Of a stretch of 64,000 bases of DNA, positions 56,868-64,000 are shown piece after piece. The notes beneath the pieces are model-generated. The model made no database searches. It saw only the letters and a program-made list of their open reading frames with translations, and was not told the origin of the DNA. The stretch comes from Miltoncostaea sp963770865 (GTDB lineage Bacteria; Actinomycetota; Thermoleophilia; Miltoncostaeales; Miltoncostaeaceae): NCBI GenBank assembly GCA_963770865.1, contig CAVYRD010000011.1:381391-445390 (forward strand). Reading direction: 5' to 3'. Made by a program: the position numbers and the translations under genes. Every line of letters starts with the position of its first letter. The first letter of the stretch is position 1.

Positions 56868-57545
56868 TCACCTCCGCGGTGGCGGGTCCTCGCCTGGGCG
56901 GGCGATGGCGCGGGCGATTCGCCGCTCGCGGGCGAACACCTGGAAGTCGCCGCCGCGCGAGCGGTAGAGGGCGGCCGGGCGGCCGGGCCCGTCGGCCCGC
57001 GACGCGCCCGTGGGCTCGACCACGCCGGCCTGCAGGACGTCGCGCCGGAAGTTGCGCGTGTCGAGCGCATGGCCGAGCACGGCCTCGTACACCGCCTGGA
57101 GCTCCCCGAGGGTGAAGGCGTCGGGGAGCAGCTCGAGGGCGATGGGCGCGTAGGCGGCCTTGGCACGCACGCGCTCGCGGCCGTAGGCGACGATCTCCGC
57201 CTCGCCCGGCGGCAGCGCCGGCAGGTCGTCGACCGCGAACCAGCGCACCTCGACGACGCCTGCGCCCGGCGTGAGGACCTGGCGGCCGGCCGCCACCGGG
57301 CAGAGGTGGGCGACGCACACCCCCTCCGCCCCGTCGCGGTCGAAGGTGTAGAGCTGCTCCAGGTGCGCGCCGCGGATGCCCGTCTGCTCCTCGAGCGCGG
57401 CGCGCGCGACGGCCTCGAGCGTGCGACCCGGGGGCACGTCGGCCCCGGGCAGCGCCCACACGCTGCCGGGCAGGCGCAGCAGCAGGACGCTCGTGCGCGC
57501 CTCGCGCACCCCGATCGCCACGATCTCGGTCCTGACCCGTTTCAT
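56868..57545 (-). CDS. Nudix-domain protein with NrtR-like winged-helix C-terminus
   Basis: A 225-aa protein. The Nudix-like N-terminal domain (VLLLRLPGSVWALPGADVPPGRTLEAVARAALEEQTGIRGAHLEQLYTFDRD) has a degenerate Nudix box: the REUxEE stretch reads RAALEEQTG, so the leading Glu is lost and hydrolysis is doubtful. The C-terminal part (AYAPIALELLPDAFTLGELQAVYEAVLGHALDTRNFRRDVLQAGVVEPTG) is the winged helix of NrtR-type regulators, which sense NAD-related ligands. A regulator of NAD or sugar metabolism is likely; rpiA is close by. Confidence 0.8.
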   Translation of the reverse strand: MKRVRTEIVAIGVREARTSVLLLRLPGSVWALPGADVPPGRTLEAVARAALEEQTGIRGAHLEQLYTFDRDGAEGVCVAHLCPVAAGRQVLTPGAGVVEVRWFAVDDLPALPPGEAEIVAYGRERVRAKAAYAPIALELLPDAFTLGELQAVYEAVLGHALDTRNFRRDVLQAGVVEPTGASRADGPGRPAALYRSRGGDFQVFARERRIARAIARPGEDPPPRR

Positions 57546-57574
57546 GTCCGCCCGACGGTAACCCACCGCGCGGA

Positions 57575-58480
57575 CTACCCGCCGGGCGCGCCCTCCGGGT
57601 GTGCCGCCAGCCACCCCGCCACGCCGTCGACGTTGTTCGTGGCCCAGCCGAGACGCCTCCAGAGGGCCACGCCGGCCGGGGCGCCGACCGTGGCCTCGAG
57701 CGGCAGGCGCCGCTCGATCGACTCCGCGAGCGCCCCGGGCGCCGCCTCGCGCGCCGCGCGCTCCACCTCGTCCAGTTGGCGGTGCGCGAGGTCGATCGCC
57801 TCCATCGGGTCGGCGACCGGGCCGTAGTGGGTCAGACAGAGGCGCTCGGGGGCGATCTCCGCCAGCCGGCGGAGGCTCGCGTGGCCCGCGGCCAGGTCGA
57901 CCTCGGCGGGCGGCAGCACCGGGTAGAGGCCCCCGTCGCCGAGGCTCACGCCGAGGGCGTCGCCGGCGACCACCGTGCCCGTGACCTCGTCGAGCACCGC
58001 CATGTGGTGCCGGGCGTGCCCGGGCGTCGCGACCATCCGCAGGGCGCGCCCTCCTCCGAGGTCAACGCGGTGTCCGTCCTCCGCCGCGGTGATCCGCTCG
58101 GCGGGCGTGCGGTCCAGGCCGCCGTAGAGCGACCAGCGCGGGCCGTGCACCGCGGCCGTGCCGGCCACCAGGCGCGCGGGCTCGGCCAGGTGGCGGGCCC
58201 CGCGCCGGTGCACCACCACCGTGGCCCGCGGGAAGGCGGCGGCGAGGATGCCCGTCGCGCCGCAGTGGTCGAGGTGGACGTGGGTGAGCACGATCCAGCG
58301 CAGGTCGTCCGGGCCGAGGCCGGCCGCCGCCAGGGCCTCGCGCACCGCGCCGGCCGAGGTGCGCGCGCCCGGGTCGACGAGCGCGACCGACTCCCCGGCC
58401 ACCAGATAGGAGGCGGTGACGCCCTCCATCCCGCCGAGGAGGGTGTCGATCATCGAGATCTGCGGCGCGACCTCCTGCAC
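57575..58480 (-). CDS. MBL-fold hydrolase (glyoxalase II-like)
   Basis: A 301-aa metallo-beta-lactamase-fold protein. VLTHVHLDHCGATGIL (HxHxDH), MVATPGHARHHMAVLDEVTGTVVAGDALG and LCLTHYGPVADP carry the metal ligands. The C-terminal 70 residues are helical. GTG 58480 is selected because GACGAT lies 6-8 nt upstream on the minus strand; it is divergent from rpiA with only 29 nt between starts, so the promoters overlap. Substrate unknown. Confidence 0.85.
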   Translation of the reverse strand: MQEVAPQISMIDTLLGGMEGVTASYLVAGESVALVDPGARTSAGAVREALAAAGLGPDDLRWIVLTHVHLDHCGATGILAAAFPRATVVVHRRGARHLAEPARLVAGTAAVHGPRWSLYGGLDRTPAERITAAEDGHRVDLGGGRALRMVATPGHARHHMAVLDEVTGTVVAGDALGVSLGDGGLYPVLPPAEVDLAAGHASLRRLAEIAPERLCLTHYGPVADPMEAIDLAHRQLDEVERAAREAAPGALAESIERRLPLEATVGAPAGVALWRRLGWATNNVDGVAGWLAAHPEGAPGG

Positions 58481-58495
58481 GCCCCGATCGTCGCA

Positions 58496-58501
58496 TAGCC
58501 T
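58496..58501 (+). promoter_or_regulatory. -10 element of the rpiA-murT-gatD operon
   Basis: TAGCCT ends 8 nt before the rpiA GTG; no ribosome binding site separates them (leaderless arrangement). Confidence 0.35.
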
Positions 58502-58509
58502 TCCGCCCC

Positions 58510-59196
58510 GTGAGCGACGAACGCCAGCGCGCGTGGGCCGCGGCCGGGGAGGCCGCGGCGGCACGCGTCGAGGACGGCATGCGCGTGGGCCTGGGCACCG
58601 GCCGGGCGGCGGCGGCCGGGATCCGCGCCCTCGGCGCGCGGGTGGCCGGCGGGTTGCGCTGCACCGGCGTGCCGACCTCCCGGGCCAGCGCGGCCCTGGC
58701 GCGCGAGCTGGGCATCCCGGTCGGGCGCCTGCGCGGACCCCTCGACCTGGCCTTCGACGGCGCCGACGCGGTCGACCCGGCCGGCCTCGTGATCAAGGGC
58801 GCGGGCGGGGCGCTGGTGCGCGAGCGGATCGTGGCCGAGGCGGCGGCGCGCTTCCTGATCCTGGTCGACGCGCCGAAGCTGGTCGACAGCCTCGACGAAT
58901 GGGGCTCCCTGCCGCTCGCCGTGGTCCCGTTCGGCACCGCCCGCGCGATGGAGGTGCTGGCCGACCTCGCGCCCACCCGGCGCTCGGGCCTCAGCGACGA
59001 CGGCCTGGCGATCGTCGATCTGCACCCGCCGGCGGGCGCCGACTGGGCCGCCGTGGCCCGGCGCGCGGAGGGCGTCGCGGGCGTCGTGGACCACGGCCTG
59101 TTCCGCTCGGACCCGGCCGACGTCCTCGTGGGCCGGCCCGACGGCGGATGCGGCCCGGCCGGATCGCCGGGGGGCGCCGCTACCATCGGGGCGTGA
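58510..59196 (+). CDS. rpiA: Ribose-5-phosphate isomerase A
   Basis: Interconverts ribose-5-P and ribulose-5-P in the pentose-phosphate pathway. The 228-aa protein has the phosphate loop VGLGTGRAA, the catalytic Asp pair in FDGADAVDP (usually DGADExD), the Lys/Glu motif KGAGGALVRERIVAEAA and the closing VDHGLF. Most RpiA have GSTA in the first loop (here GRAA), so it is somewhat divergent; the key Asp, Asp, Lys and Glu remain. GTG 58510. Overlaps murT by 4 nt. Confidence 0.88.
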   Translation: MSDERQRAWAAAGEAAAARVEDGMRVGLGTGRAAAAGIRALGARVAGGLRCTGVPTSRASAALARELGIPVGRLRGPLDLAFDGADAVDPAGLVIKGAGGALVRERIVAEAAARFLILVDAPKLVDSLDEWGSLPLAVVPFGTARAMEVLADLAPTRRSGLSDDGLAIVDLHPPAGADWAAVARRAEGVAGVVDHGLFRSDPADVLVGRPDGGCGPAGSPGGAATIGA

Positions 59197-60566
59197 CCGG
59201 CCCTTCCGTGACACTCGCGCGCGCCGCCGGACGGCTGTCGCGCCGGCTCGGCCGCGGGGGCGGCACCAGCCTGCCCGGCAAGGTCCTGCTGCGGATGCGC
59301 CCCCAGGCGCTCGCCGAGCTCGGCGGGGCGCTGCCACGCGGCGTGACCGTGATCTCGGCCACGAACGGCAAGACGACCACCTCGCGCCTGGTGGCCTCGT
59401 GCGCGCGCGAGGCCGGGTGGGACCTCGTGGCCAACAGCTCGGGCGCCAACCTCCTGTCGGGCGTCGCCACCGCCCTCCTCGACGCCCAGGGCCGGCGGCC
59501 CGCGCCGCAGGCCGGGCTCTTCGAGGTCGACGAGGCGGCCCTCGTGGAGGTCGTGCGGCAGCTCCGGCCGCGCGTCCTCCTGCTGATGAACCTGTTCCGC
59601 GATCAGCTCGACCGCTACGGCGAGCTGGAGCACCTCGCCGCGCTCTGGGCCCGCATGGTGGCCGAGCTGCCGCCCTCCGCCGTGCCGGTGCTGAACGCCG
59701 ACGACCCGGCTATCGCCGCCCTCGGCGCCGACCACGAGGGGGTCGTCACGTTCGGCATCGACGACCCCTCGGTGGCGCTCTCCGCCCTCCCCCACGCCGC
59801 CGACTCCACCCGCTGCAGGGTCTGCTCGCACCCCCTGGAGTACGACCTCGTGACCCTCGGCCACCTCGGCCACTGGCGCTGCCCGCAGTGCGGGGCGGCG
59901 CGGGTGACGCCCGACGTGCGGGCGACGCGGGTCACGCTGCGGGGCGTGCACGGCGTCTCCGTGCGCATCGAGACGCCGCAGGGGCCGGTGGAGGCCGACC
60001 TCCCGCTCCCCGGCCTGCACAACGCCTACAATGCCACCGCCGCCACGGCCGCGGCCCTGGCGATGGGCATCGCCCCCGACGCGATCGCCCGCGGCCTCGC
60101 GGCCAGCCCGGCGGCCTTCGGGCGCGGCGAGCGCGTGACGCTCGACGGCCGCGAGCTGGTGCTGCTGCTGGCCAAGAACCCGACCGGCGCCAACGAGACC
60201 GTCCGGACGGTGCTGCTCGACCCCGAGCCGCTGCACCTGCTGATCGCGCTCAACGACCGGACCGCCGACGGCCACGACGTCTCGTGGATCTGGGACGTCG
60301 ACTATGAGCCCCTGCTGGCGCGCGTCGCGTCGCTCACCCTCACGGGCGACCGCGCCCACGACCTGGCCCTGCGCATGCGCTACGCCGGGCACCCGTCGGA
60401 GGCGATGACCGTGATCCCCGACCCGGACGCCGCCCTCGACCACGCCGTCGCGGCGGCGCCGGTCGGCGGCACGGTCTACGTGCTGCCCACCTACACCGCG
60501 ATGCTCGGCCTGCGCGAGACGCTGGTGCGCCGCGGGGCGGCGGAGGCGTTCTGGCGTGAGCGATGA
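59193..60566 (+). CDS. murT: Lipid II isoglutaminyl synthase, MurT subunit
   Basis: Mur-ligase-like subunit that, with GatD, amidates the D-Glu of lipid II. The 457-aa protein has the ATP loop VISATNGKTTTSRLVA, NLFRDQLDRYGELEHL, a Cys4 zinc ribbon (CRVC ... CPQCG, about residues 208-232), LPGLHNAYNATAATAAAL and the C-terminal MurT domain with LLLAKNPTGANETVR and NDRTADGHDVSWIWDVDYE. It is separated from gatD by one methyltransferase gene, whereas the two are usually adjacent. Starts in a GTGA overlap with rpiA. Confidence 0.93.
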   Translation: MTGPSVTLARAAGRLSRRLGRGGGTSLPGKVLLRMRPQALAELGGALPRGVTVISATNGKTTTSRLVASCAREAGWDLVANSSGANLLSGVATALLDAQGRRPAPQAGLFEVDEAALVEVVRQLRPRVLLLMNLFRDQLDRYGELEHLAALWARMVAELPPSAVPVLNADDPAIAALGADHEGVVTFGIDDPSVALSALPHAADSTRCRVCSHPLEYDLVTLGHLGHWRCPQCGAARVTPDVRATRVTLRGVHGVSVRIETPQGPVEADLPLPGLHNAYNATAATAAALAMGIAPDAIARGLAASPAAFGRGERVTLDGRELVLLLAKNPTGANETVRTVLLDPEPLHLLIALNDRTADGHDVSWIWDVDYEPLLARVASLTLTGDRAHDLALRMRYAGHPSEAMTVIPDPDAALDHAVAAAPVGGTVYVLPTYTAMLGLRETLVRRGAAEAFWRER

Positions 60567-61326
60567 CGAGGCGCGCCGCTTCATGGCCGAGCACGCGCAC
60601 TACACCGAGGACCTGGCGTTCTGGCGGGCCCAGGCGGCGCGTCTCGGGTCGCCCGTGCTCGACCTCGGCGCGGCGGCGGGCCGGGTGGCGATCCACCTGG
60701 CCCGCGCCGGGCACGAGGTGTGGGCGCTCGACCGCTCGCCCGACATGCTCGCCGAGATCGCTCGCCGCCTGGAGGCCGAGCCGCCGGCCGTGCGCGAGCG
60801 CGTCACCCCGGTCGAGGGCGACCTGCGCCGGCTCGAGCTCGGGCGTCGCTTCCCGCTGGTGCTGGTGGCGATGAACACGCTGCAGGTGCTGACCGAGCCC
60901 GAGGACCGCGTGGCCTGCCTGCGCGGCGTGCGCGGCCACCTGGCCGAGGGCGGCGAGCTGGTCTTCGACGTGGCGCTGCCCGACGCGGAGGAGATCACGT
61001 CGTCGATGGGCGAGGAGCGCTCCGGCGGCACCTCCCGCGACCCGGACACCGGCGCCCTGCTGGTCCACTCCGCCTGGTACGACCGCTGGGAGCCCGAGAC
61101 CGGCACCCTGGAGTTCACCCTGCGCGTGGTGGAGCACCCGGCCGGCGGCGGGCCGGCCCGCGAGGCGCTGCGCCGGCACCGAGTCCACGTGTTCACGCCC
61201 GAGGAGATCGCCGGCCTGATGGCGGCCGCCACGCTCGAGCCGATCTCCGTGGCGGGCGGCTTCGACGGCTCGCCCCTCGGCCCGCACTCCGAGCGCCAGG
61301 TGCACCGCTGCAGGGCGGCGGCGTGA
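60556..61326 (+). CDS. SAM-dependent methyltransferase between murT and gatD
   Basis: A 256-aa class I methyltransferase. Motif I SPVLDLGAAAGRVAIHLARAGHEVWALDRSPDML, then MNTLQVLTEPEDRVACLRGVRGHLAEGGELVFDVALPD. It overlaps murT by 11 nt and gatD by 4 nt, so it is firmly inside the peptidoglycan-amidation operon. Substrate unknown; a cell-wall precursor or lipid is possible by context only. Confidence 0.85.
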   Translation: MSDDEARRFMAEHAHYTEDLAFWRAQAARLGSPVLDLGAAAGRVAIHLARAGHEVWALDRSPDMLAEIARRLEAEPPAVRERVTPVEGDLRRLELGRRFPLVLVAMNTLQVLTEPEDRVACLRGVRGHLAEGGELVFDVALPDAEEITSSMGEERSGGTSRDPDTGALLVHSAWYDRWEPETGTLEFTLRVVEHPAGGGPAREALRRHRVHVFTPEEIAGLMAAATLEPISVAGGFDGSPLGPHSERQVHRCRAAA

Positions 61327-62084
61327 GCGCAGCCCTGCCACCCCTCCGCCTGGGGCACCTCTATCCGGGCGAGATGAACATCTACGCGGACCGGGGCAAC
61401 ATCGCCGTCCTGGAGCGCCGCCTGGCCTGGCGCGGCCTGGCGCTCGAGGTCACCGAGATCGGCATCGGCGACGAGGTCGTGGCCGGAGAGCACGACCTCT
61501 ACTACCTGGGCGGCGGCCAGGACCGCGACCAGGCCGTGGTGGCCGAGGACCTCGCGACGACCAAGGCCGGGGCGCTGCGCGAGGCCGTCGCCGGGGGCGC
61601 GGCCGGGCTCTGCGTCTGCGGCGGCTTCCAGCTCGCCGGCCACGGCTACACCGGCACCGACGGCTCGCGCATGCCGGGGGTCGGCATCCTCGACCTCGAC
61701 ACGGTGGCCGGGCCGACCCGCCTGATCGGCAACCTGGTGATCGAGGCCGAGCTCGACGGCGAGCGGCGCACCGTCGTGGGCTTCGAGAACCACGCCGGGC
61801 GCACGCGGCTCGGCCCCGGCTCGACGCCGCTCGGACGGGTGGTCCACGGGCACGGCAACAACGGCGAGGACGGCCACGAGGGCGGCGTCACCGGCCACGT
61901 GATCGGGACCTACCTGCACGGGCCGCTCCTGCCGAAGAACCCCTGGCTCGCCGACATCGTGATCGCCTGGGCGCTGGAGCACCGCACCGGCGAGCCGGTG
62001 GCGCTGGCGCCGCTCGACGACTCCATGGAGGCGGCCGCGCACCAGGCCGCCGTCGCCCGCGCCACCCGCCGCCGGGGGCGCTGA
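61323..62084 (+). CDS. gatD: Lipid II isoglutaminyl synthase, GatD glutamine amidotransferase subunit
   Basis: Class I (triad) glutaminase that supplies ammonia to MurT. The 253-aa protein has LRLGHLYPGEMNIYADRGNIAVLERRL, YYLGGGQDRDQ, the nucleophile Cys99 in LCVCGGFQLAG and the catalytic His near 198 in GTYLHGPLLPKNP. Starts at GTG 61323 in a GTGA overlap with the methyltransferase. Confidence 0.93.
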   Translation: MSAALPPLRLGHLYPGEMNIYADRGNIAVLERRLAWRGLALEVTEIGIGDEVVAGEHDLYYLGGGQDRDQAVVAEDLATTKAGALREAVAGGAAGLCVCGGFQLAGHGYTGTDGSRMPGVGILDLDTVAGPTRLIGNLVIEAELDGERRTVVGFENHAGRTRLGPGSTPLGRVVHGHGNNGEDGHEGGVTGHVIGTYLHGPLLPKNPWLADIVIAWALEHRTGEPVALAPLDDSMEAAAHQAAVARATRRRGR

Positions 62085-62116
62085 GCCGAGGGGGCCGCAC
62101 GCGGCCCCGATCGCGC

Positions 62117-62122
62117 TACCGT
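62117..62122 (+). promoter_or_regulatory. -10 element of the M50 protease gene (leaderless)
   Basis: TACCGT ends 7 nt before GTG 62130, with no SD between. Confidence 0.35.
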
Positions 62123-62129
62123 CGGTGGC

Positions 62130-62957
62130 GTGGAGATGATCCCCCAGCCCGATCCGCCCGCCGTCGAGCCGCGCGACCTCGAGGCCGCGGGCCGCACGCG
62201 CGACTGGCGCCGCTTCGCCGGCCCGCTCGTCGGCCTGGGCGTGCTCGCGGCCAAGGCCAAGTGGCTGCTGCTGCTGGTCACCAAGGTGAAGTTCGCCGGC
62301 GCGGGCCTCTCGGCGCTCGTCTCGATCGGCGCCTACGCGCTGCTCTGGGGCTGGCCGTTCGCCGTCGGCTTCGTCGCGCTGCTGCTGGTCCACGAGATGG
62401 GCCACGTCCTGCAGCTGCGCCGCGAGGGGATCCCCGCCAGCGCGCCGTTCTTCATCCCGTTCCTCGGCGCCGTCGTGGGGATGAAGCGCATGCCCGACGA
62501 CGCCGCGGCCGAGGCCCGCGTCGGCCTGGCCGGCCCGGTGCTCGGAGCCGTCGGCGTCCTCGCGCCGCTCGCGCTCTGGGCGCTCACGGGTGACGGCCTG
62601 TTCCAGGCGCTCGCGTTCGTCGGCTTCGTCCTCAACCTGTTCAACCTGCTGCCGGTGCTCCCGCTCGACGGCGGCCGGGCGATGGCGGCCCTCTCCCCCT
62701 GGGCCTGGGTCGCCGGGCTCGTCGCCCTGGGCGTCCTGATGGTCGTCTGGTTCAGCCCGATCCTGCTGCTCGTGCTCCTGCTCGGCGGCTCGGAGGTGTT
62801 CTCGCGGGTCCGCGCGTGGCGGGCGAAGGACCCCGCCGCGATGCGCTTCCACGCGGTGCCCTCGCGCGACCGGGTGCTGATCCTGGCCACGTACGTCGCG
62901 CTGCTGGCGGTGCTCGGCGTGGGCGCCTGGGCCACCTACCTGCCGAAGACGATCTAG
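62130..62957 (+). CDS. Site-2-protease-like membrane zinc metallopeptidase (M50)
   Basis: A 275-aa intramembrane protease. Hydrophobic helices carry the zinc motif LLLVHEMGHVLQLRREGI (HEMGH, about 88-92) and the third-ligand motif FNLLPVLPLDGGRAMAAL. PFLGAVVGMKRMPDDAAAEARVGLAGPVLG is the conserved stretch of the family. It may cleave an anti-sigma factor or another membrane protein; no candidate is nearby. Short intergenic gap after gatD with its own -10. Confidence 0.9.
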   Translation: MEMIPQPDPPAVEPRDLEAAGRTRDWRRFAGPLVGLGVLAAKAKWLLLLVTKVKFAGAGLSALVSIGAYALLWGWPFAVGFVALLLVHEMGHVLQLRREGIPASAPFFIPFLGAVVGMKRMPDDAAAEARVGLAGPVLGAVGVLAPLALWALTGDGLFQALAFVGFVLNLFNLLPVLPLDGGRAMAALSPWAWVAGLVALGVLMVVWFSPILLLVLLLGGSEVFSRVRAWRAKDPAAMRFHAVPSRDRVLILATYVALLAVLGVGAWATYLPKTI

Positions 62958-63048
62958 GGATCCGTTCCCGGCTGACGGCGCGGCTCACGAACGCCGTGGT
63001 CGATGCCGATCGTCCTCCTGACGGGGCACCGATCCACGAGGAGACGTC

Positions 63049-63558
63049 ATGGCCGAGGTCATCACCGTGCGCGGGGCACGGCTCAGGCACCGCAGCCCCT
63101 GGGGCGTGTGGGCGCTGAACCTCGCGACCCTGGGTTGCTACGGGCTGGTCCACTGGCAGCGCATCAACACCGAGATGCGCGACTACACGGCCGCCGTCGG
63201 CCGGCCGCTGCGCAACGACCCGGCCCGCAGCGCGCTGGCGCTCGCGGCGGGCAGCCTCGTGATCGTCCCCGGGCTCGTGACGATCGCGAGCACGACGGAC
63301 CGCATCTGCCGCGTCCAGCGCATGACCGCCTCGTTCGGCTCGGCCGTCATCGAGGTGCGCCGCTCACGGTCGATCCTGTTCGCCGTCCTCGGCGGGCTCC
63401 ATCTGGTCTACCTGCAGAGCGCGCTCAACGACTGCTGGGCCCGGGCGGCCGAGCTGCAGGCCTCCCCGCCGCCGCTGCGCGTCGTGCGCGAGCCCGTCAG
63501 CGCGGGGCGCAGCGCGCCTGACGGCGTCCGCCATGAGCCGGGCGGCCTCCTCGTCTGA
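63049..63558 (+). CDS. DUF4234-type membrane protein
   Basis: A 169-aa protein with three hydrophobic segments. The N-terminus (RHRSPWGVWALNLATLGCYGLVHWQRINTEMRDYTAAVGRPLRNDP) is the DUF4234 pattern. ATG 63049 follows GAGGAGA. The last 60 codons overlap the convergent TetR frame, and the final 30 residues look non-conserved, so the true 3' end may differ because of a local frameshift. Function unknown. Confidence 0.75.
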   Translation: MAEVITVRGARLRHRSPWGVWALNLATLGCYGLVHWQRINTEMRDYTAAVGRPLRNDPARSALALAAGSLVIVPGLVTIASTTDRICRVQRMTASFGSAVIEVRRSRSILFAVLGGLHLVYLQSALNDCWARAAELQASPPPLRVVREPVSAGRSAPDGVRHEPGGLLV

Positions 63559-64000
63559 GAGGCCCTCGGCGTCGAGGCGGTGCCAGGTCCAGAAGTCGAG
63601 CGCGACGGCGACGAGCGCGCGCTCGGGCCCTCCCCCGGGCGCGAGCGCCCCCGCGAGGGCGGCCATGCGCGCGTTGACCGACTCGGACAGCAGCTCGTCG
63701 AGCGCCGGCAGGGACGCGCGGTCGCGCCGCATGTTCGCGGACATGCGGCGGGTGCGCCGGTACCAGGCGTAGAGCCCGCTCAGGACGGCGGCGAGGCGCT
63801 CGCGCGCGTCCGCGACGCCGAGCGCGGGACCGAGGTCGGGCGGCGGGTTCGCGCCGAGGAAGTGCCCCTGGCAGGCGGCGAAGAGATCCCTCTCCTCGGG
63901 GAAGTTGGCGTACACGGTCGCCCGCTGGACTCCCGCGCGCCGGGCGATCTCCGCCATGGTCGTGCGGGCCGGGCCCACCTCCTCGTGGAGGGCGGCCGTG
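63364..64000 (-). CDS. TetR-family regulator, 5' truncated by the window
   Basis: Reads TAALHEEVGPARTTMAEIARRAGVQRATVYANFPEERDLFAACQGHFL at the right edge, the second half of a TetR HTH; the first helix and start lie beyond 64000. The C-terminal ligand domain is clear to about 63505 (RALVAVALDFWTWHRLDAEGLSDEEAARLMADAVRRAAP). The frame then stays open to 63364 through the convergent DUF4234 gene with shadow-like composition, so the real stop is uncertain. Confidence 0.8.
   Translation of the reverse strand, partial: TAALHEEVGPARTTMAEIARRAGVQRATVYANFPEERDLFAACQGHFLGANPPPDLGPALGVADARERLAAVLSGLYAWYRRTRRMSANMRRDRASLPALDELLSESVNARMAALAGALAPGGGPERALVAVALDFWTWHRLDAEGLSDEEAARLMADAVRRAAPRADGLAHDAQRRRGGLQLGRPGPAVVERALQVDQMEPAEDGEQDRP

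Noticed and set aside
1..64000. CRISPR arrays, tRNA and rRNA genes
   Set aside because: No regularly spaced repeats and no tRNA T-loop/acceptor combinations were found on reading both strands.

Overview
The window is very GC-rich, gene-dense bacterial chromosome. It combines F420 enzymes (an NADPH:F420 oxidoreductase and a luciferase-like oxidoreductase), MurT/GatD, an actinobacterial-type inositol-phosphate synthase, a resuscitation-promoting-factor domain, heavy use of GTG/TTG starts and many start codons placed 6-9 nt after a TANNNT -10 motif (leaderless transcripts). This points to Actinomycetota, most likely class Thermoleophilia (an inference from gene content; no rRNA or tRNA gene is present). 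Several otherwise normal genes carry single-base frameshifts, so part of the assembly may contain indel errors.

Layout. 0-14 kb: a partial, frameshifted M20 amidohydrolase; PfkB-type adenosine kinase; cysK; ppk2; a methyltransferase/GNAT/NIL-domain group; cysE; an SDR; then pcrA-folD-npdG (repair helicase, folate C1 enzyme, F420 reductase); a nitroreductase/zincin pair; and an FtsH-type protease. Five related palindromes (up to 36 bp) sit just downstream of genes in the first 22 kb and look like a lineage-specific terminator family. 14-20 kb: a zinc-finger/HTH-like gene, an orphan type IV pilin-like protein and a minus-strand thiamine operon: TPP riboswitch, thiL, an HMP-precursor ABC importer (ATPase, permease, binding protein) and a damaged thiD. 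20-33 kb: photolyase, subtilisin-like protease, several secreted or membrane proteins of unknown role, an F420-dependent oxidoreductase, TetR regulators, and a secreted protein with a glucuronyl-C5-epimerase-like C-terminus. 33-44 kb: a TetR/methyltransferase divergon with a visible operator, a resolvase-like protein lacking its serine, ino1, a four-gene ABC exporter, a GGDEF protein, an Rpf-type cell-wall enzyme and the primary sigma factor with a clear promoter and terminator.

45.4-48.3 kb is the most striking part. An IS481-family element is flanked by a 6-bp CCTAGG duplication and inserted exactly between the convergent stop codons of a response regulator and a NarL-type histidine kinase. 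Two IS110-family elements were later inserted inside it. One is intact (46571-48167) and one is a remnant. Both carry, upstream of the recombinase, a conserved two-loop RNA whose variable loop segments match that element's own target and donor sequences, the signature of an IS110 bridge RNA.

48-64 kb: a split PEP-utilising/ATP-grasp pair, two MFS transporters, YqgE, small proteins, a Nudix/NrtR-like regulator, an MBL hydrolase, rpiA, the murT-methyltransferase-gatD operon (peptidoglycan amidation), a membrane zinc protease, a DUF4234 protein and a TetR regulator cut by the window end.
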